Shown: piece after piece, positions 8,664-16,238 of the stretch
How the letters are laid out: each line of letters begins with the position of its first letter
How positions within the stretch are numbered: the stretch's first letter is position 1
DNA from: Schlegelella_A sp038225015
Lineage (GTDB): Bacteria; Pseudomonadota; Gammaproteobacteria; Burkholderiales; Burkholderiaceae_C
Length of the DNA: 58,277 nucleotides
Assembly (NCBI GenBank): GCA_038225015.1
Contig: JBBRFB010000003.1
Location: forward strand, 1 to 58,277
Reading direction: 5' to 3'
Position numbers and translations under genes: made by a program
The notes under the pieces: model-generated
What the model was told of the DNA's origin: nothing
The model's input: the letters and a program-made list of their open reading frames with translations, nothing else
Databases searched by the model: none

Positions 8664-9863
8664 TCATCGGGCGGCAGCCTTCACGGCGCGGCGCGCCCAT
8701 TGACGGGCCTCTGCATCGAGCGCGAGCAGGGATTCGAGCGACTCGGCTGCGCCGCGGTCAGGGACAAGCGATTCCACCGTAGTCTGGTTGATGCTGTGAA
8801 TCCGGTCGAAGCCGATGGTTCCCGCTAGGAACGCGGCCACGGCCTCTTCGTTGGCGGCATTGAGGACGGCCGACGATCCGGCAGGGCCGCGCAAGGCGTC
8901 CCACGCGAGCGCGAGACCCGGGTACAGCGCCAGATCCGCCTCCTCGAACGTCAGGCCGCCGAGCTGGCGCCAGTCGAGCGCCGAGGCGCCCGACTCGATG
9001 CGCTCGGGCCAGGCCAGGCCGACGGCGATCGGCACCCGCATGTCGGGCGTACCGAGCTGCGCCAGCACCGACTGGTCGCGGCAGACGACCATCGAGTGGA
9101 TGATGCTTTGCGGATGGATGACGACGCGGATCTGCTCCGGCGCCAGGTCGAACAGCCAGCGTGCCTCGATCACCTCGAGGGCCTTGTTCATCATGGTCGC
9201 GGAATCGACGGAGATCTTGCGGCCCATGACCCAGTTCGGGTGGGCGCAGGCCTCGTCGGGCGTGACGTGGCCGAGGGTCGCGGCGTCGCGGCCGCGAAAC
9301 GGTCCACCGGACGCTGTCAGCACGATGTGGTCGATCCGATCGGGCCAGCTCTTCCGGTCTTCGGGCAGGCACTGGAAGATCGCCGAGTGCTCGCTGTCGA
9401 TCGGCAGCAGCGTCGCGCCTCCCTGCTTCACCGCGTCGACGAAGAGCGCACCGCCGACGACGAGCGCCTCCTTGTTGGCGAGGAGCAGACGCTTGCCGGC
9501 GCGCGCCGCCGCCAGGCACGGCGCCAGGCCGGCCGCGCCCACGATCGCCGCCATCACGACGTCGACCTCGGGATGCGCGGCCAACTCGCACAGCGCGTCG
9601 GGGCCGTGCACGACCGTCGTACCGAGCTTTGCTTCGGCCAGGCGGGCGGACAAGGTGCCGGCATCGTCTCCGTTCGCAACGGCAGCGAAGCGCGGCCGGA
9701 ATCGCATGCATTGCACGAACAGGTCGTCGAGCCGGCGCTGCGCCGTTAGCGCGAACACCTCGAAGCGATCGGCATGGCGGGCGATGACGTCGAGCGTGGC
9801 CAGGCCGACCGAGCCGGTCGCGCCGAGGACGCAGACCTGCCGGCGCCCGGCCGCTTCGTTCAT
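8664..9863 (-). CDS. dxr: 1-deoxy-D-xylulose 5-phosphate reductoisomerase
   Basis: NADPH-dependent enzyme converting DXP to MEP, the committed step of the non-mevalonate isoprenoid route. The 399 residues begin with the Rossmann motif VCVLGATGSVG. They contain LLANKEALVVGG, LPIDSEHSAIFQCL (metal and substrate binding) and the flexible-loop region HPNWVMGRKISVDSATMMNK. A longer open frame reaches back into cdsA. The ATG at 9863 is preferred because it overlaps the cdsA stop (ATGA) and gives family length. Its product route feeds undecaprenyl diphosphate synthase (uppS), two genes upstream, and IspG is encoded at 34606-35889. Confidence 0.97.
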   Translation of the reverse strand: MNEAAGRRQVCVLGATGSVGLATLDVIARHADRFEVFALTAQRRLDDLFVQCMRFRPRFAAVANGDDAGTLSARLAEAKLGTTVVHGPDALCELAAHPEVDVVMAAIVGAAGLAPCLAAARAGKRLLLANKEALVVGGALFVDAVKQGGATLLPIDSEHSAIFQCLPEDRKSWPDRIDHIVLTASGGPFRGRDAATLGHVTPDEACAHPNWVMGRKISVDSATMMNKALEVIEARWLFDLAPEQIRVVIHPQSIIHSMVVCRDQSVLAQLGTPDMRVPIAVGLAWPERIESGASALDWRQLGGLTFEEADLALYPGLALAWDALRGPAGSSAVLNAANEEAVAAFLAGTIGFDRIHSINQTTVESLVPDRGAAESLESLLALDAEARQWARRAVKAAAR

Positions 9864-10699
9864 CGCGACGACGCCACCAACGCCAGCGCGATCGGAAACA
9901 CCGGCAACAACGCGTCGATGCGATCGAGGATGCCGCCATGGCCGGGCAGCAGGGTACTGCTGTCCTTGGCGCCGGCGCTGCGCTTGACCAGCGATTCGAA
10001 GAGGTCGCCGACGACGCTCATGGCCACCAGGAAGACGACCGCCGCAGCCATACCGGCCATCGTGTAACGATTGGCGACCGTGGAAAAGAGACTGGTCGAC
10101 CCGGCGCCGAGCCGGGATTCGACAGCGACCCAGACGGCGGCGACGACGAGCGCGCCCGCCATTCCGCTCCACACTCCTTCCCAGCTCTTGCCGGGGCTGA
10201 TCGACGGGGCGAGCTTGCGTCGGCCGAAGGCGCGGCCGCCGAAGTAGGCGCAGATGTCGGCCGCCCAGACCAGGGCGAAGACGGACAGGATGAAATCGAG
10301 GCCCTGCGCCTTGGCGTTGGCAAGCGCCAGCCAGCCGGTCCAGAGGGCGACGAGGCCGAGCGCGATCCGAAACGCGGCCGGCAACCGGGGCCAGCCGGAC
10401 GGCCCGACGCGCAGCACGACGAAGCCGCCGATGACCCACGCGGCCAGCGCCAGCCACCACGCGATCGCAGGTGCGGCATCGCTCCAGCCGGCGACGAAGG
10501 CGGCGACGCAGGCCGCGCCGAGCAACGCACCGAGCAGGATCGCGGCGCGTCCGGCAGCGTTCAGCCGGGCCCACTCCCACCCGGCCGCGGCGATGGCCGC
10601 GAGCGTCAGGAGCGCGAAGGGCCACGACGCCGGGACGATCAACGCCGGAATGAGCAGCGCCAGCAGGATGGCGGCGGTGATGATCCGCTGCTTCAGCAC
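9860..10699 (-). CDS. cdsA: Phosphatidate cytidylyltransferase (CDP-diacylglycerol synthase)
   Basis: Integral membrane enzyme that makes CDP-diacylglycerol from CTP and phosphatidate, the precursor of all phospholipids. The protein has 279 residues with several hydrophobic segments. It carries the complete PROSITE-type CdsA signature near the C-terminus: SLVKRSAGAKDSSTL followed by PGHGGILDR. The start is GTG at 10699, three bases after the uppS TGA, with a GAGG sequence just upstream. Its stop overlaps dxr. The order uppS-cdsA-dxr-rseP is conserved across proteobacteria. Confidence 0.96.
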   Translation of the reverse strand: MLKQRIITAAILLALLIPALIVPASWPFALLTLAAIAAAGWEWARLNAAGRAAILLGALLGAACVAAFVAGWSDAAPAIAWWLALAAWVIGGFVVLRVGPSGWPRLPAAFRIALGLVALWTGWLALANAKAQGLDFILSVFALVWAADICAYFGGRAFGRRKLAPSISPGKSWEGVWSGMAGALVVAAVWVAVESRLGAGSTSLFSTVANRYTMAGMAAAVVFLVAMSVVGDLFESLVKRSAGAKDSSTLLPGHGGILDRIDALLPVFPIALALVASSR

Positions 10700-10702
10700 G
10701 CC

Positions 10703-11446
10703 TCAGGCCCCGCTCGGAACGAGCTCGGCCGCGCTCGTCACGGCGCCGAAGCGTCGGTCGCGCCGGCGGTACTGCGCCAGTGCCGCGTCGAGCTCGTCGG
10801 TGCCGAACTCCGGCCAGAGGCAGTCGGTGAAGACGAGTTCCGAATAGGCGGCCTGCCAGAGCAGGAAATTGCTGATCCGGATCTCGCCGCCGGTGCGGAT
10901 GAAGAGATCCGGATCGGGGGCGTAGCTGAGCGCCATGTAGCTGTTGAGCTTGGCTTCGTCGAGCTCGTCGGCGCCGACGCCGGCGCGGATCGCCTGCCGA
11001 CAGGCCTGGACGATGTCCCAGCGGCCGCCATAGTTAAAGGCCACCGAGAGCACGATGCGCGTGTTGTGACAGGTGCTCTCCTCGGCGTGCTGCCAGGCTT
11101 GGCGGAGCTTCTCCGAGACCTGCGACCGGTCACCGACGATGCGAACCCGCACGCCGTCCTTGGCCAGCGTGGCCAGATATTTCGAGACCGCCACCAGAAC
11201 CAGCCCCATGAGGCCGGACACTTCGTCGCTCGGGCGCTTCCAGTTCTCTGACGAGAATGCGAACACGGTGAGGTACTCGATGCCGCGGTCGGCACAGGCG
11301 CGCACGGTGCGAACCAGCGCATCGACACCCTGCTTGTGGCCGAAGAAGCGCGGCATGTAGCGCTTCTTCGCCCAGCGACCGTTGCCGTCCATCACGATGG
11401 CAACGTGGCGCGGCACAGCCACCGGCAGCTCGGCGGCGTCGCTCAT
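10703..11446 (-). CDS. uppS: Undecaprenyl diphosphate synthase (cis-prenyltransferase)
   Basis: Elongates farnesyl diphosphate with IPP to the C55 carrier lipid of peptidoglycan and O-antigen synthesis. The 247 residues show the cis-prenyltransferase blocks in order: AIVMDGNGRWAKKR (catalytic D20), GHKQGVDAL, FSSENWKRP, AFNYGGR and DLFIRTGGEIRISNFLLWQ. The ATG at 11446 has a good ribosome site (GGGAGA, about seven bases away). An open frame continues upstream through frr in another frame and is not used. Length matches the family (about 250). Confidence 0.97.
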   Translation of the reverse strand: MSDAAELPVAVPRHVAIVMDGNGRWAKKRYMPRFFGHKQGVDALVRTVRACADRGIEYLTVFAFSSENWKRPSDEVSGLMGLVLVAVSKYLATLAKDGVRVRIVGDRSQVSEKLRQAWQHAEESTCHNTRIVLSVAFNYGGRWDIVQACRQAIRAGVGADELDEAKLNSYMALSYAPDPDLFIRTGGEIRISNFLLWQAAYSELVFTDCLWPEFGTDELDAALAQYRRRDRRFGAVTSAAELVPSGA

Positions 11447-11489
11447 CGACGTCTCCCGGAGCGCATGGCGACAGGTCGGCAGCGTGTCA

Positions 11490-12050
11490 TCAGACAGCCA
11501 TGACCTCGGCCTCCTTGGCCGCGTCAAGGCGGTCGATCTCGGCGATCGTGCGATCGGTGAGCCGCTGCAACTCGTCGAGGGAGCGGCGCTCTTCGTCTTC
11601 GGATATCTCCTTGTCCTTGGCGAGGCGGCGGGCGTGCTCGTTGGCATCCCGGCGCAGGTTGCGCACGGCGATCTTGGCCTCCTCGCTGGCGTGGCGGACG
11701 ACCTTGGTGAGCTCGCGGCGCCGCTCTTCGGTGAGTGCTGGCATCGGCACGCGCAGGAGGTCGCCCTGCGAGGCCGGATTGAGCCCGAGATCCGATTCGC
11801 GGATCGCCCTTTCGATCTTCGCGCCCATGCCCTTTTCCCAGGGCTGGACGCTGATCGTGCGCGCGTCGAGCAGCGTGACGTTGGCGACCTGGCTGATCGG
11901 CACCTGCGAGCCGTAGTAGTCGACGTGGACCTGGTCGAGGATGCCCGGGTGGGCGCGACCGGTGCGGATCTTCTGCAGCTCGGCCATGAAGGCCTCGATC
12001 GAACGGGCCATCTTCTGCTCGGCGTTCTTCTTGATCTCAGCGATCGACAT
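11490..12050 (-). CDS. frr: Ribosome recycling factor
   Basis: Splits post-termination ribosomes together with EF-G. The 186-residue protein (E. coli 185) begins MSIAEIKKNAEQKMARSIEA and contains the RRF hallmarks KIRTGRAHPGILD, YYGSQVPISQVANVTLLDAR and the C-terminal helical KIAVRNLRRDANEHARRL. The ATG lies 12 bases after the pyrH stop, as in the usual pyrH-frr pair. The 43-base gap to uppS holds the uppS ribosome site but no terminator, so read-through into the lipid genes is likely. Confidence 0.98.
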   Translation of the reverse strand: MSIAEIKKNAEQKMARSIEAFMAELQKIRTGRAHPGILDQVHVDYYGSQVPISQVANVTLLDARTISVQPWEKGMGAKIERAIRESDLGLNPASQGDLLRVPMPALTEERRRELTKVVRHASEEAKIAVRNLRRDANEHARRLAKDKEISEDEERRSLDELQRLTDRTIAEIDRLDAAKEAEVMAV

Positions 12051-12062
12051 CGCGACAACTCC

Positions 12063-12773
12063 TCAGACGTGAACGAGCGTGCCTTCGTCTTCGCCGAGGA
12101 CGACGCGCTTCAGCGCCCCAGACTTGAAGATGGAGAAGACGCGGATCGGCAGCTTCTGGTCACGGCACAGCGCGAAGGCCGTGGCGTCCAGGACCTGCAG
12201 GTTCTTGATGATCGCCTCGTCGAAGCTGATCCGGGCGTAGCGCGTCGCCGTCGGGTCCTTGTTCGGGTCGGCGCTGTAGACGCCGTCGACGCGTGTCGCC
12301 TTGAGAACGATCTGGGCCCCGATCTCGGCGCCGCGCAGCGCCGCCGCCGTGTCGGTGGTGAAGAACGGGTTGCCGGTACCGGCCGCGAAGATGACCACCT
12401 TGCCTTCTTCGAGGTACTGGAGCGCCTTCGGGCGAACGTACGGCTCGACGACCTGCTCGATGCCGATCGCCGACATCACCCGCGCCGTCATCCCTTCCTG
12501 GCGCATCGTGTCGGCGAGCGCCAGGGCGTTCATTACCGTCGCCAGCATGCCCATGTAGTCGGCAGTCGCCCGATCCATGCCGACCGCGCCACCGGCCACG
12601 CCGCGAAAGATGTTGCCGCCGCCGATCACCACCGCGAGCTCGCAGCCGAGCTGCGTCACTTCCTGGACCTCGCGCACGATGCGCACGATCATGGCGCGGT
12701 TGATGCCGTACGCGTCGTCGCCCATCAGGGCCTCGCCCGAGAGCTTGAGCAAGATCCGCTTGTACGCGGCCAT
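12063..12773 (-). CDS. pyrH: Uridylate kinase (UMP kinase)
   Basis: Phosphorylates UMP to UDP in pyrimidine nucleotide synthesis; hexameric amino-acid-kinase-fold enzyme. The 236 residues begin MAAYKRILLKLSGEAL and include VIGGGNIFRG, AAGTGNPFFTTDTAAALR and KATRVDGVYSADPNKDP, all diagnostic of bacterial PyrH. The ATG at 12773 has a strong ribosome site (GAGGAGA, seven bases upstream). An open frame 46 codons longer reaches into the tsf gap but lacks such a site. A 70-base spacer separates it from tsf and shows no hairpin terminator. Confidence 0.98.
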   Translation of the reverse strand: MAAYKRILLKLSGEALMGDDAYGINRAMIVRIVREVQEVTQLGCELAVVIGGGNIFRGVAGGAVGMDRATADYMGMLATVMNALALADTMRQEGMTARVMSAIGIEQVVEPYVRPKALQYLEEGKVVIFAAGTGNPFFTTDTAAALRGAEIGAQIVLKATRVDGVYSADPNKDPTATRYARISFDEAIIKNLQVLDATAFALCRDQKLPIRVFSIFKSGALKRVVLGEDEGTLVHV

Positions 12774-12843
12774 GCGGCCTTCTCCTCGTTGTGGTGCCCG
12801 TCGACGCGGGCCAGACAGAAGTCTATCCGGCCACCGTGCGGCG

Positions 12844-13779
12844 CTAGCCGGCCCTGGCGCCGTCGTTCTTGGCCGCCGCCACCTGCGCTGCGACCTCGGC
12901 GGCGAAGTCACCGGTCTTTTTCTCGATGCCTTCGCCGACCACGTAGAGCGTGAACGCCTTGATGCGTGTCGCCTTTTCCTTGAGCATCTGCTCGACGGTC
13001 TGCTTGTCGTTCTTGACGAAGGCCTGGTTGTTGAGGCTGACCTCCTTCAGGTACTTGGCGACCGACCCCTCGACGCGCCGGGTGACGATCTCCGGCGACT
13101 GCGCCGGCTTGCCGTCGGCCTTTGCCTTCTCGGCATCCTCGGCGGCCTTCTGCGAGGCGACGCGTCGCTCCTTCTCGATCAGGTCGGCGGGCACGTCGGC
13201 CGACGCCAGGGCGACCGGCTTCATCGCCGCGACGTGCATGGCGACGTCCTTGGCGGCGACCTCGTCGCCCTCGTATTCGACGAGCACGCCGATCCGGGTG
13301 CCGTGCAGGTAGCTCGCCAGCCGGCCGCCGCCCGCATAGCGCTTGAAGCGGCGGATCGACATGTTCTCGCCGATCTTGCCGATCAGCCCCGTCCGCACAT
13401 CCTCGACGGTCGGACCGAAGCCGTCCTGCGCGAGCGGCAGCGCGCTCAACGCGGCGACGTCGGCCGGGTCGTGCCCGGCGACCAGGCCGGCCAGCGCCTG
13501 GCCGAGGGCGAGGAACGAATCGTTCTTGGTAACGAAGTCGGTCTCGCAGTTGAGCTCGACGATCGCGCCGGTCGTGCCCTCGACCTTGGCGGCAACGATG
13601 CCTTCGGCAGCGATCCGTGAGGCGGCCTTGCCAGCCTTGCTGCCGAGCTTGACCCGCAACAGCTCTTCGGCGCGCTCCATGTCGCCTTCGGCCTCGGTCA
13701 GCGCCTTCTTGCACTCCATCATGGGCGCGTCGGTCTTGGCCCGCAGTGCGCCGACCATGCTCGCGGTGATTGCCGCCAT
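12844..13779 (-). CDS. tsf: Translation elongation factor Ts
   Basis: Guanine nucleotide exchange factor for EF-Tu. The 311 residues start MAAITASMVGALRAKTDAPM, with the UBA-like N-terminal domain (MMECKKALTEAEGDMERAEELL). The signature ELNCETDFVTKND follows, with the conserved TDFV of the EF-Tu contact region. The ATG has a strong AAGGAGAG ribosome site. Length is slightly above E. coli (283) because of extra charged residues in the core and coiled-coil region. It ends with TAG. A hairpin terminator lies between it and rpsB, so its expression probably depends on read-through. Confidence 0.97.
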   Translation of the reverse strand: MAAITASMVGALRAKTDAPMMECKKALTEAEGDMERAEELLRVKLGSKAGKAASRIAAEGIVAAKVEGTTGAIVELNCETDFVTKNDSFLALGQALAGLVAGHDPADVAALSALPLAQDGFGPTVEDVRTGLIGKIGENMSIRRFKRYAGGGRLASYLHGTRIGVLVEYEGDEVAAKDVAMHVAAMKPVALASADVPADLIEKERRVASQKAAEDAEKAKADGKPAQSPEIVTRRVEGSVAKYLKEVSLNNQAFVKNDKQTVEQMLKEKATRIKAFTLYVVGEGIEKKTGDFAAEVAAQVAAAKNDGARAG

Positions 13780-13836
13780 CTCGTCTCTCCTTCGCGCTGC
13801 GGGCCTGCCGGTCCGCAGCGATTCGCTCAACTTCGG

Positions 13837-13861
13837 AAAAAAGGGGCTGACGAGCAGCCCC
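13837..13861 (-). terminator. Intrinsic terminator/attenuator between rpsB and tsf
   Basis: Reading the minus strand, a perfect seven-pair stem GGGGCTG / CAGCCCC with the five-base loop CTCGT is followed directly by six T residues (plus-strand A run 13837-13842). This is a canonical rho-independent terminator. It lies 35 bases after the rpsB stop and before the tsf ribosome site, so it probably sets the S2:EF-Ts ratio by partial termination, as known for rpsB-tsf in other bacteria. Confidence 0.85.
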
Positions 13862-13895
13862 TGTTCGTTCCCGCCCACGGGCGGGAGAGGAGGCC

Positions 13896-14642
13896 TCAGA
13901 CCGTCGCTTCGTCGACTTCGACGAATTCGTCGCCGCCGGCGGCCGACTGGACGACATCGTTGGCGGCGTTGGCCTTGCCCTCAAGCACCGCGTCGGCAAC
14001 CGCCTTGGCGTAGAGCGCCACGGCCTTCGACGAGTCGTCGTTGCCCGGAATCACATAGTCGATACCGATCGGCGAGTGGTTCGAATCGACCACGCCGATG
14101 ATCGGAATCTTCAGCTTCTGCGCCTCGGCGACGGCGATCTTGTGAAAGCCCACGTCGATGACGAAGAGGGCATCGGGCAGCGCCGTCATGTCCTGGATGC
14201 CGCCGATGTCCTTCTCGAGCTTCTCGAGCTCGCGCTGGAACAGCAGCGCCTCCTTCTTGATCCGGATCTCGGTGCCGGCCTCGATCTGAGCCTTCATCTC
14301 CTTCAGGCGCTTGAGCGAGCCCTTGACGGTCTTGAAGTTGGTGAGCATGCCGCCCAGCCAGCGTTGGTCGACGAAGGGCATGCCGCAGCGCCGCGCTTCG
14401 GCGGAGATGACGTCGCGCGCCTGCCGCTTGGTACCCACCATCAGGATGGTGCCGCGCCGCTGGCTCAGCTGGCGCACGAACTTCATCGCGTCCTCGAAGA
14501 GCGGCTGCGTCTTCTCGAGGTTGATGATGTGGATCTTGTTCCGATGGCCGTAGATGTACGGGGCCATCTTGGGGTTCCAGAAGCGCGTCTGGTGCCCGAA
14601 GTGGACACCGGCTTCCAGCATTTCTCGCATCGTGATCGACAT
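13896..14642 (-). CDS. rpsB: 30S ribosomal protein S2
   Basis: Component of the small ribosomal subunit needed for S1 assembly. The 248 residues begin MSITMREMLEAGVHFGHQTR and carry the two S2 signatures (GHQTRFWNPKMAPYIYG and the region around FVIDVGFHKIAVAEA). VDSNHSPIGIDYVIPGNDD precedes an acidic C-terminal tail. The ATG at 14642 has an AGGA ribosome site five bases upstream. It is the first gene of the long minus-strand cluster. The roughly 180-base leader, if the promoter at 14830 is right, is long enough for S2-type autoregulation. Confidence 0.98.
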   Translation of the reverse strand: MSITMREMLEAGVHFGHQTRFWNPKMAPYIYGHRNKIHIINLEKTQPLFEDAMKFVRQLSQRRGTILMVGTKRQARDVISAEARRCGMPFVDQRWLGGMLTNFKTVKGSLKRLKEMKAQIEAGTEIRIKKEALLFQRELEKLEKDIGGIQDMTALPDALFVIDVGFHKIAVAEAQKLKIPIIGVVDSNHSPIGIDYVIPGNDDSSKAVALYAKAVADAVLEGKANAANDVVQSAAGGDEFVEVDEATV

Positions 14643-14829
14643 AGAAGTCCTAAAAGGTTGGATCTAGAATCCCGGCTCGAATCAGCGCGAAAACCACTCG
14701 CGGAGACACCTTCGATGAACCGGTTCGCGATTGAGGCGGCGGCTGCGAGCGGACGGCTTCACCGTTACTCGCACGGGCCTGATGCCCCGTTCTTTTTGCC
14801 CCGGCCGACAGGCCGCGGAAAAGGATGGA

Positions 14830-14835
14830 ATTGTA
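14830..14835 (-). promoter_or_regulatory. Candidate -10 box for rpsB; shared rpsB/amidase intergenic region
   Basis: The 202-base divergent gap 14643-14844 contains TACAAT on the minus strand, a five-of-six match to the sigma-70 -10 consensus. It would give a start near 14823 and a leader of about 180 bases for rpsB. The -35 is weak (AGGTCA at 17-base spacing). No convincing plus-strand promoter for the amidase is visible. A five-pair GGCC-rich hairpin at about 14800 is the only other structure seen. Confidence 0.4.
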
Positions 14836-14844
14836 GCATCGTCA

Positions 14845-16236
14845 ATGTTCGCTGACCTGACCAGCGCACGAGCCGACGTGCGTGACGCACGCTCGCCGGC
14901 GGCCGGCCTGATCGAGCGCGCCATCGGCGCGGCCGCATCGCCGCCCTGCGAGCGCGCCTTCGTCGCGACCGGGTTCGCCGGCGCCCGCGCGGCGGCAGTC
15001 GCGGCCGACCGCGCAGTCGCCCGCGGTACCGATCCGGGGGCGCTGGCGGGCCTGGCGGTGTCGATCAAGGATCTTTTCGATGTCGAGGGTGAGGTCACGG
15101 CGGCCGGCTCGACCGTGCTGGCAGACGCGCCGCCGGCCGTGGCAGACGCCCCGGCCGTGGCCCGCCTGCGCCGGGCGGGGGCCGCCCTGATCGGCCGGAC
15201 CAACATGACCGAGTTCGCCTTTTCCGGTGTCGGCATCAATCCGCACCACGGTACGCCGCTGAACGCCGCGACGCTGGCGCTCGACCCGCGGCCGCGGATC
15301 CCCGGTGGCTCGACCTCCGGCGGCGCGACGTCGGTGGCCGCTGGCGCCGCCTGGGCCGCGCTCGGCTCCGACACTGGCGGCTCGCTGCGAATTCCCGCCG
15401 CCTTGCAGGGCCTGGTCGGCTTCAAGGGCACCGCGCGACTGGTGCCGACCGACGGCGCCGTGCCGCTCTCGACGACCCTCGACACCGTCGGCGCCATCAC
15501 CCTCAGCGTTCGCGACGCCATCGTCCTGCAGGAAGTTCTCGCCGGTCGGCCGACCGTCCCCGCGGCAAGGCAACTGGGCACGCTCAGGTTGGCGGTCCCG
15601 CGAACGCTTGTCCTCGACGGCCTCGACGACACAGTGGCCCGCGCCTTCGAGCGTGCCCTCGGCCGTCTGGCGTCAGCCGGCGTGACGCTCGAGGAGATCA
15701 CCTTGCCCGAGCTCGCCGAGGTCGCGGCGATCAACGCCAGTGGCGGCTTCTCGGCGCCGGAAAGCTGGGCCTGGCACCGTCGCCTGCTGGCCGAGCACGG
15801 CGCCGACTATGACCCGCGCGTCGCCGCCCGGATCCGGCGCGGCGCTGCCATGAGCGCCGCCGACTACATCGACCTCATCGCCGCCCGGCGCGCCTGGATC
15901 CGCCGCATGGATGCCGCGATGGCCGGCTTCGACGCCCTGCTCTCGCCCACCGTGCCGATGGTGGCGCCGCTCTGCCAGCCGCTGGTCGACGACGACGAGG
16001 CCTTCTTCGCCACCAACGGCCTGCTGCTGCGCAACCCTTCCGTCGTCAACTTGCTCGACGGATGCGCGCTCTCGCTGCCCTGCCATGTCGGCGGCGAGCT
16101 GCCGGTCGGGCTCATGGTCTGGGGCGGCGCGCTGCGCGACGACGACGTGCTGGCGACGGCACTCGCCATCGAGGCGGTGCTGGCGCCAGTGGCAGGTGGC
16201 CACGGCCACTTCCACGGCCACGGCCACGGCCACTGA
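14845..16236 (+). CDS. Amidase (amidase-signature family) with C-terminal His/Gly tail
   Basis: Serine hydrolase of the amidase-signature family, hydrolysing a carboxamide; substrate unknown. The 463 residues carry the Ser-cisSer-Lys triad: K75 in VSIKDLFD, a serine in GGSTSGGATS (156-158) and nucleophile S180 in GSDTGGSLRIP. The start at ATG 14845 is chosen because upstream codons of the open frame do not resemble amidases. No good Shine-Dalgarno is seen. The last 13 residues are an unusual Gly/His run (GGHGHFHGHGHGH), a possible metal-binding tail. It is the first gene of a plus-strand operon, two bases before the DadA-like gene, and divergent from rpsB. GatA is unlikely because gatB and gatC are absent. 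Confidence 0.85.
   Translation: MFADLTSARADVRDARSPAAGLIERAIGAAASPPCERAFVATGFAGARAAAVAADRAVARGTDPGALAGLAVSIKDLFDVEGEVTAAGSTVLADAPPAVADAPAVARLRRAGAALIGRTNMTEFAFSGVGINPHHGTPLNAATLALDPRPRIPGGSTSGGATSVAAGAAWAALGSDTGGSLRIPAALQGLVGFKGTARLVPTDGAVPLSTTLDTVGAITLSVRDAIVLQEVLAGRPTVPAARQLGTLRLAVPRTLVLDGLDDTVARAFERALGRLASAGVTLEEITLPELAEVAAINASGGFSAPESWAWHRRLLAEHGADYDPRVAARIRRGAAMSAADYIDLIAARRAWIRRMDAAMAGFDALLSPTVPMVAPLCQPLVDDDEAFFATNGLLLRNPSVVNLLDGCALSLPCHVGGELPVGLMVWGGALRDDDVLATALAIEAVLAPVAGGHGHFHGHGHGH
16195..16233 (+). repeat. Tandem GGCCAC repeat encoding the His/Gly tail
   Basis: Six-base units GGCCAC are repeated at the very 3' end of the amidase gene, interrupted once by TTC, and encode alternating Gly and His up to the stop codon. 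The repeat looks like replication-slippage expansion that stayed in frame. Confidence 0.85.
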
Positions 16237-16238
16237 GC

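Noticed and set aside
14790..14820. GC hairpin near the start of the amidase as a terminator
   Set aside because: The stem is only about five pairs and is not followed by a T-run in the right orientation.
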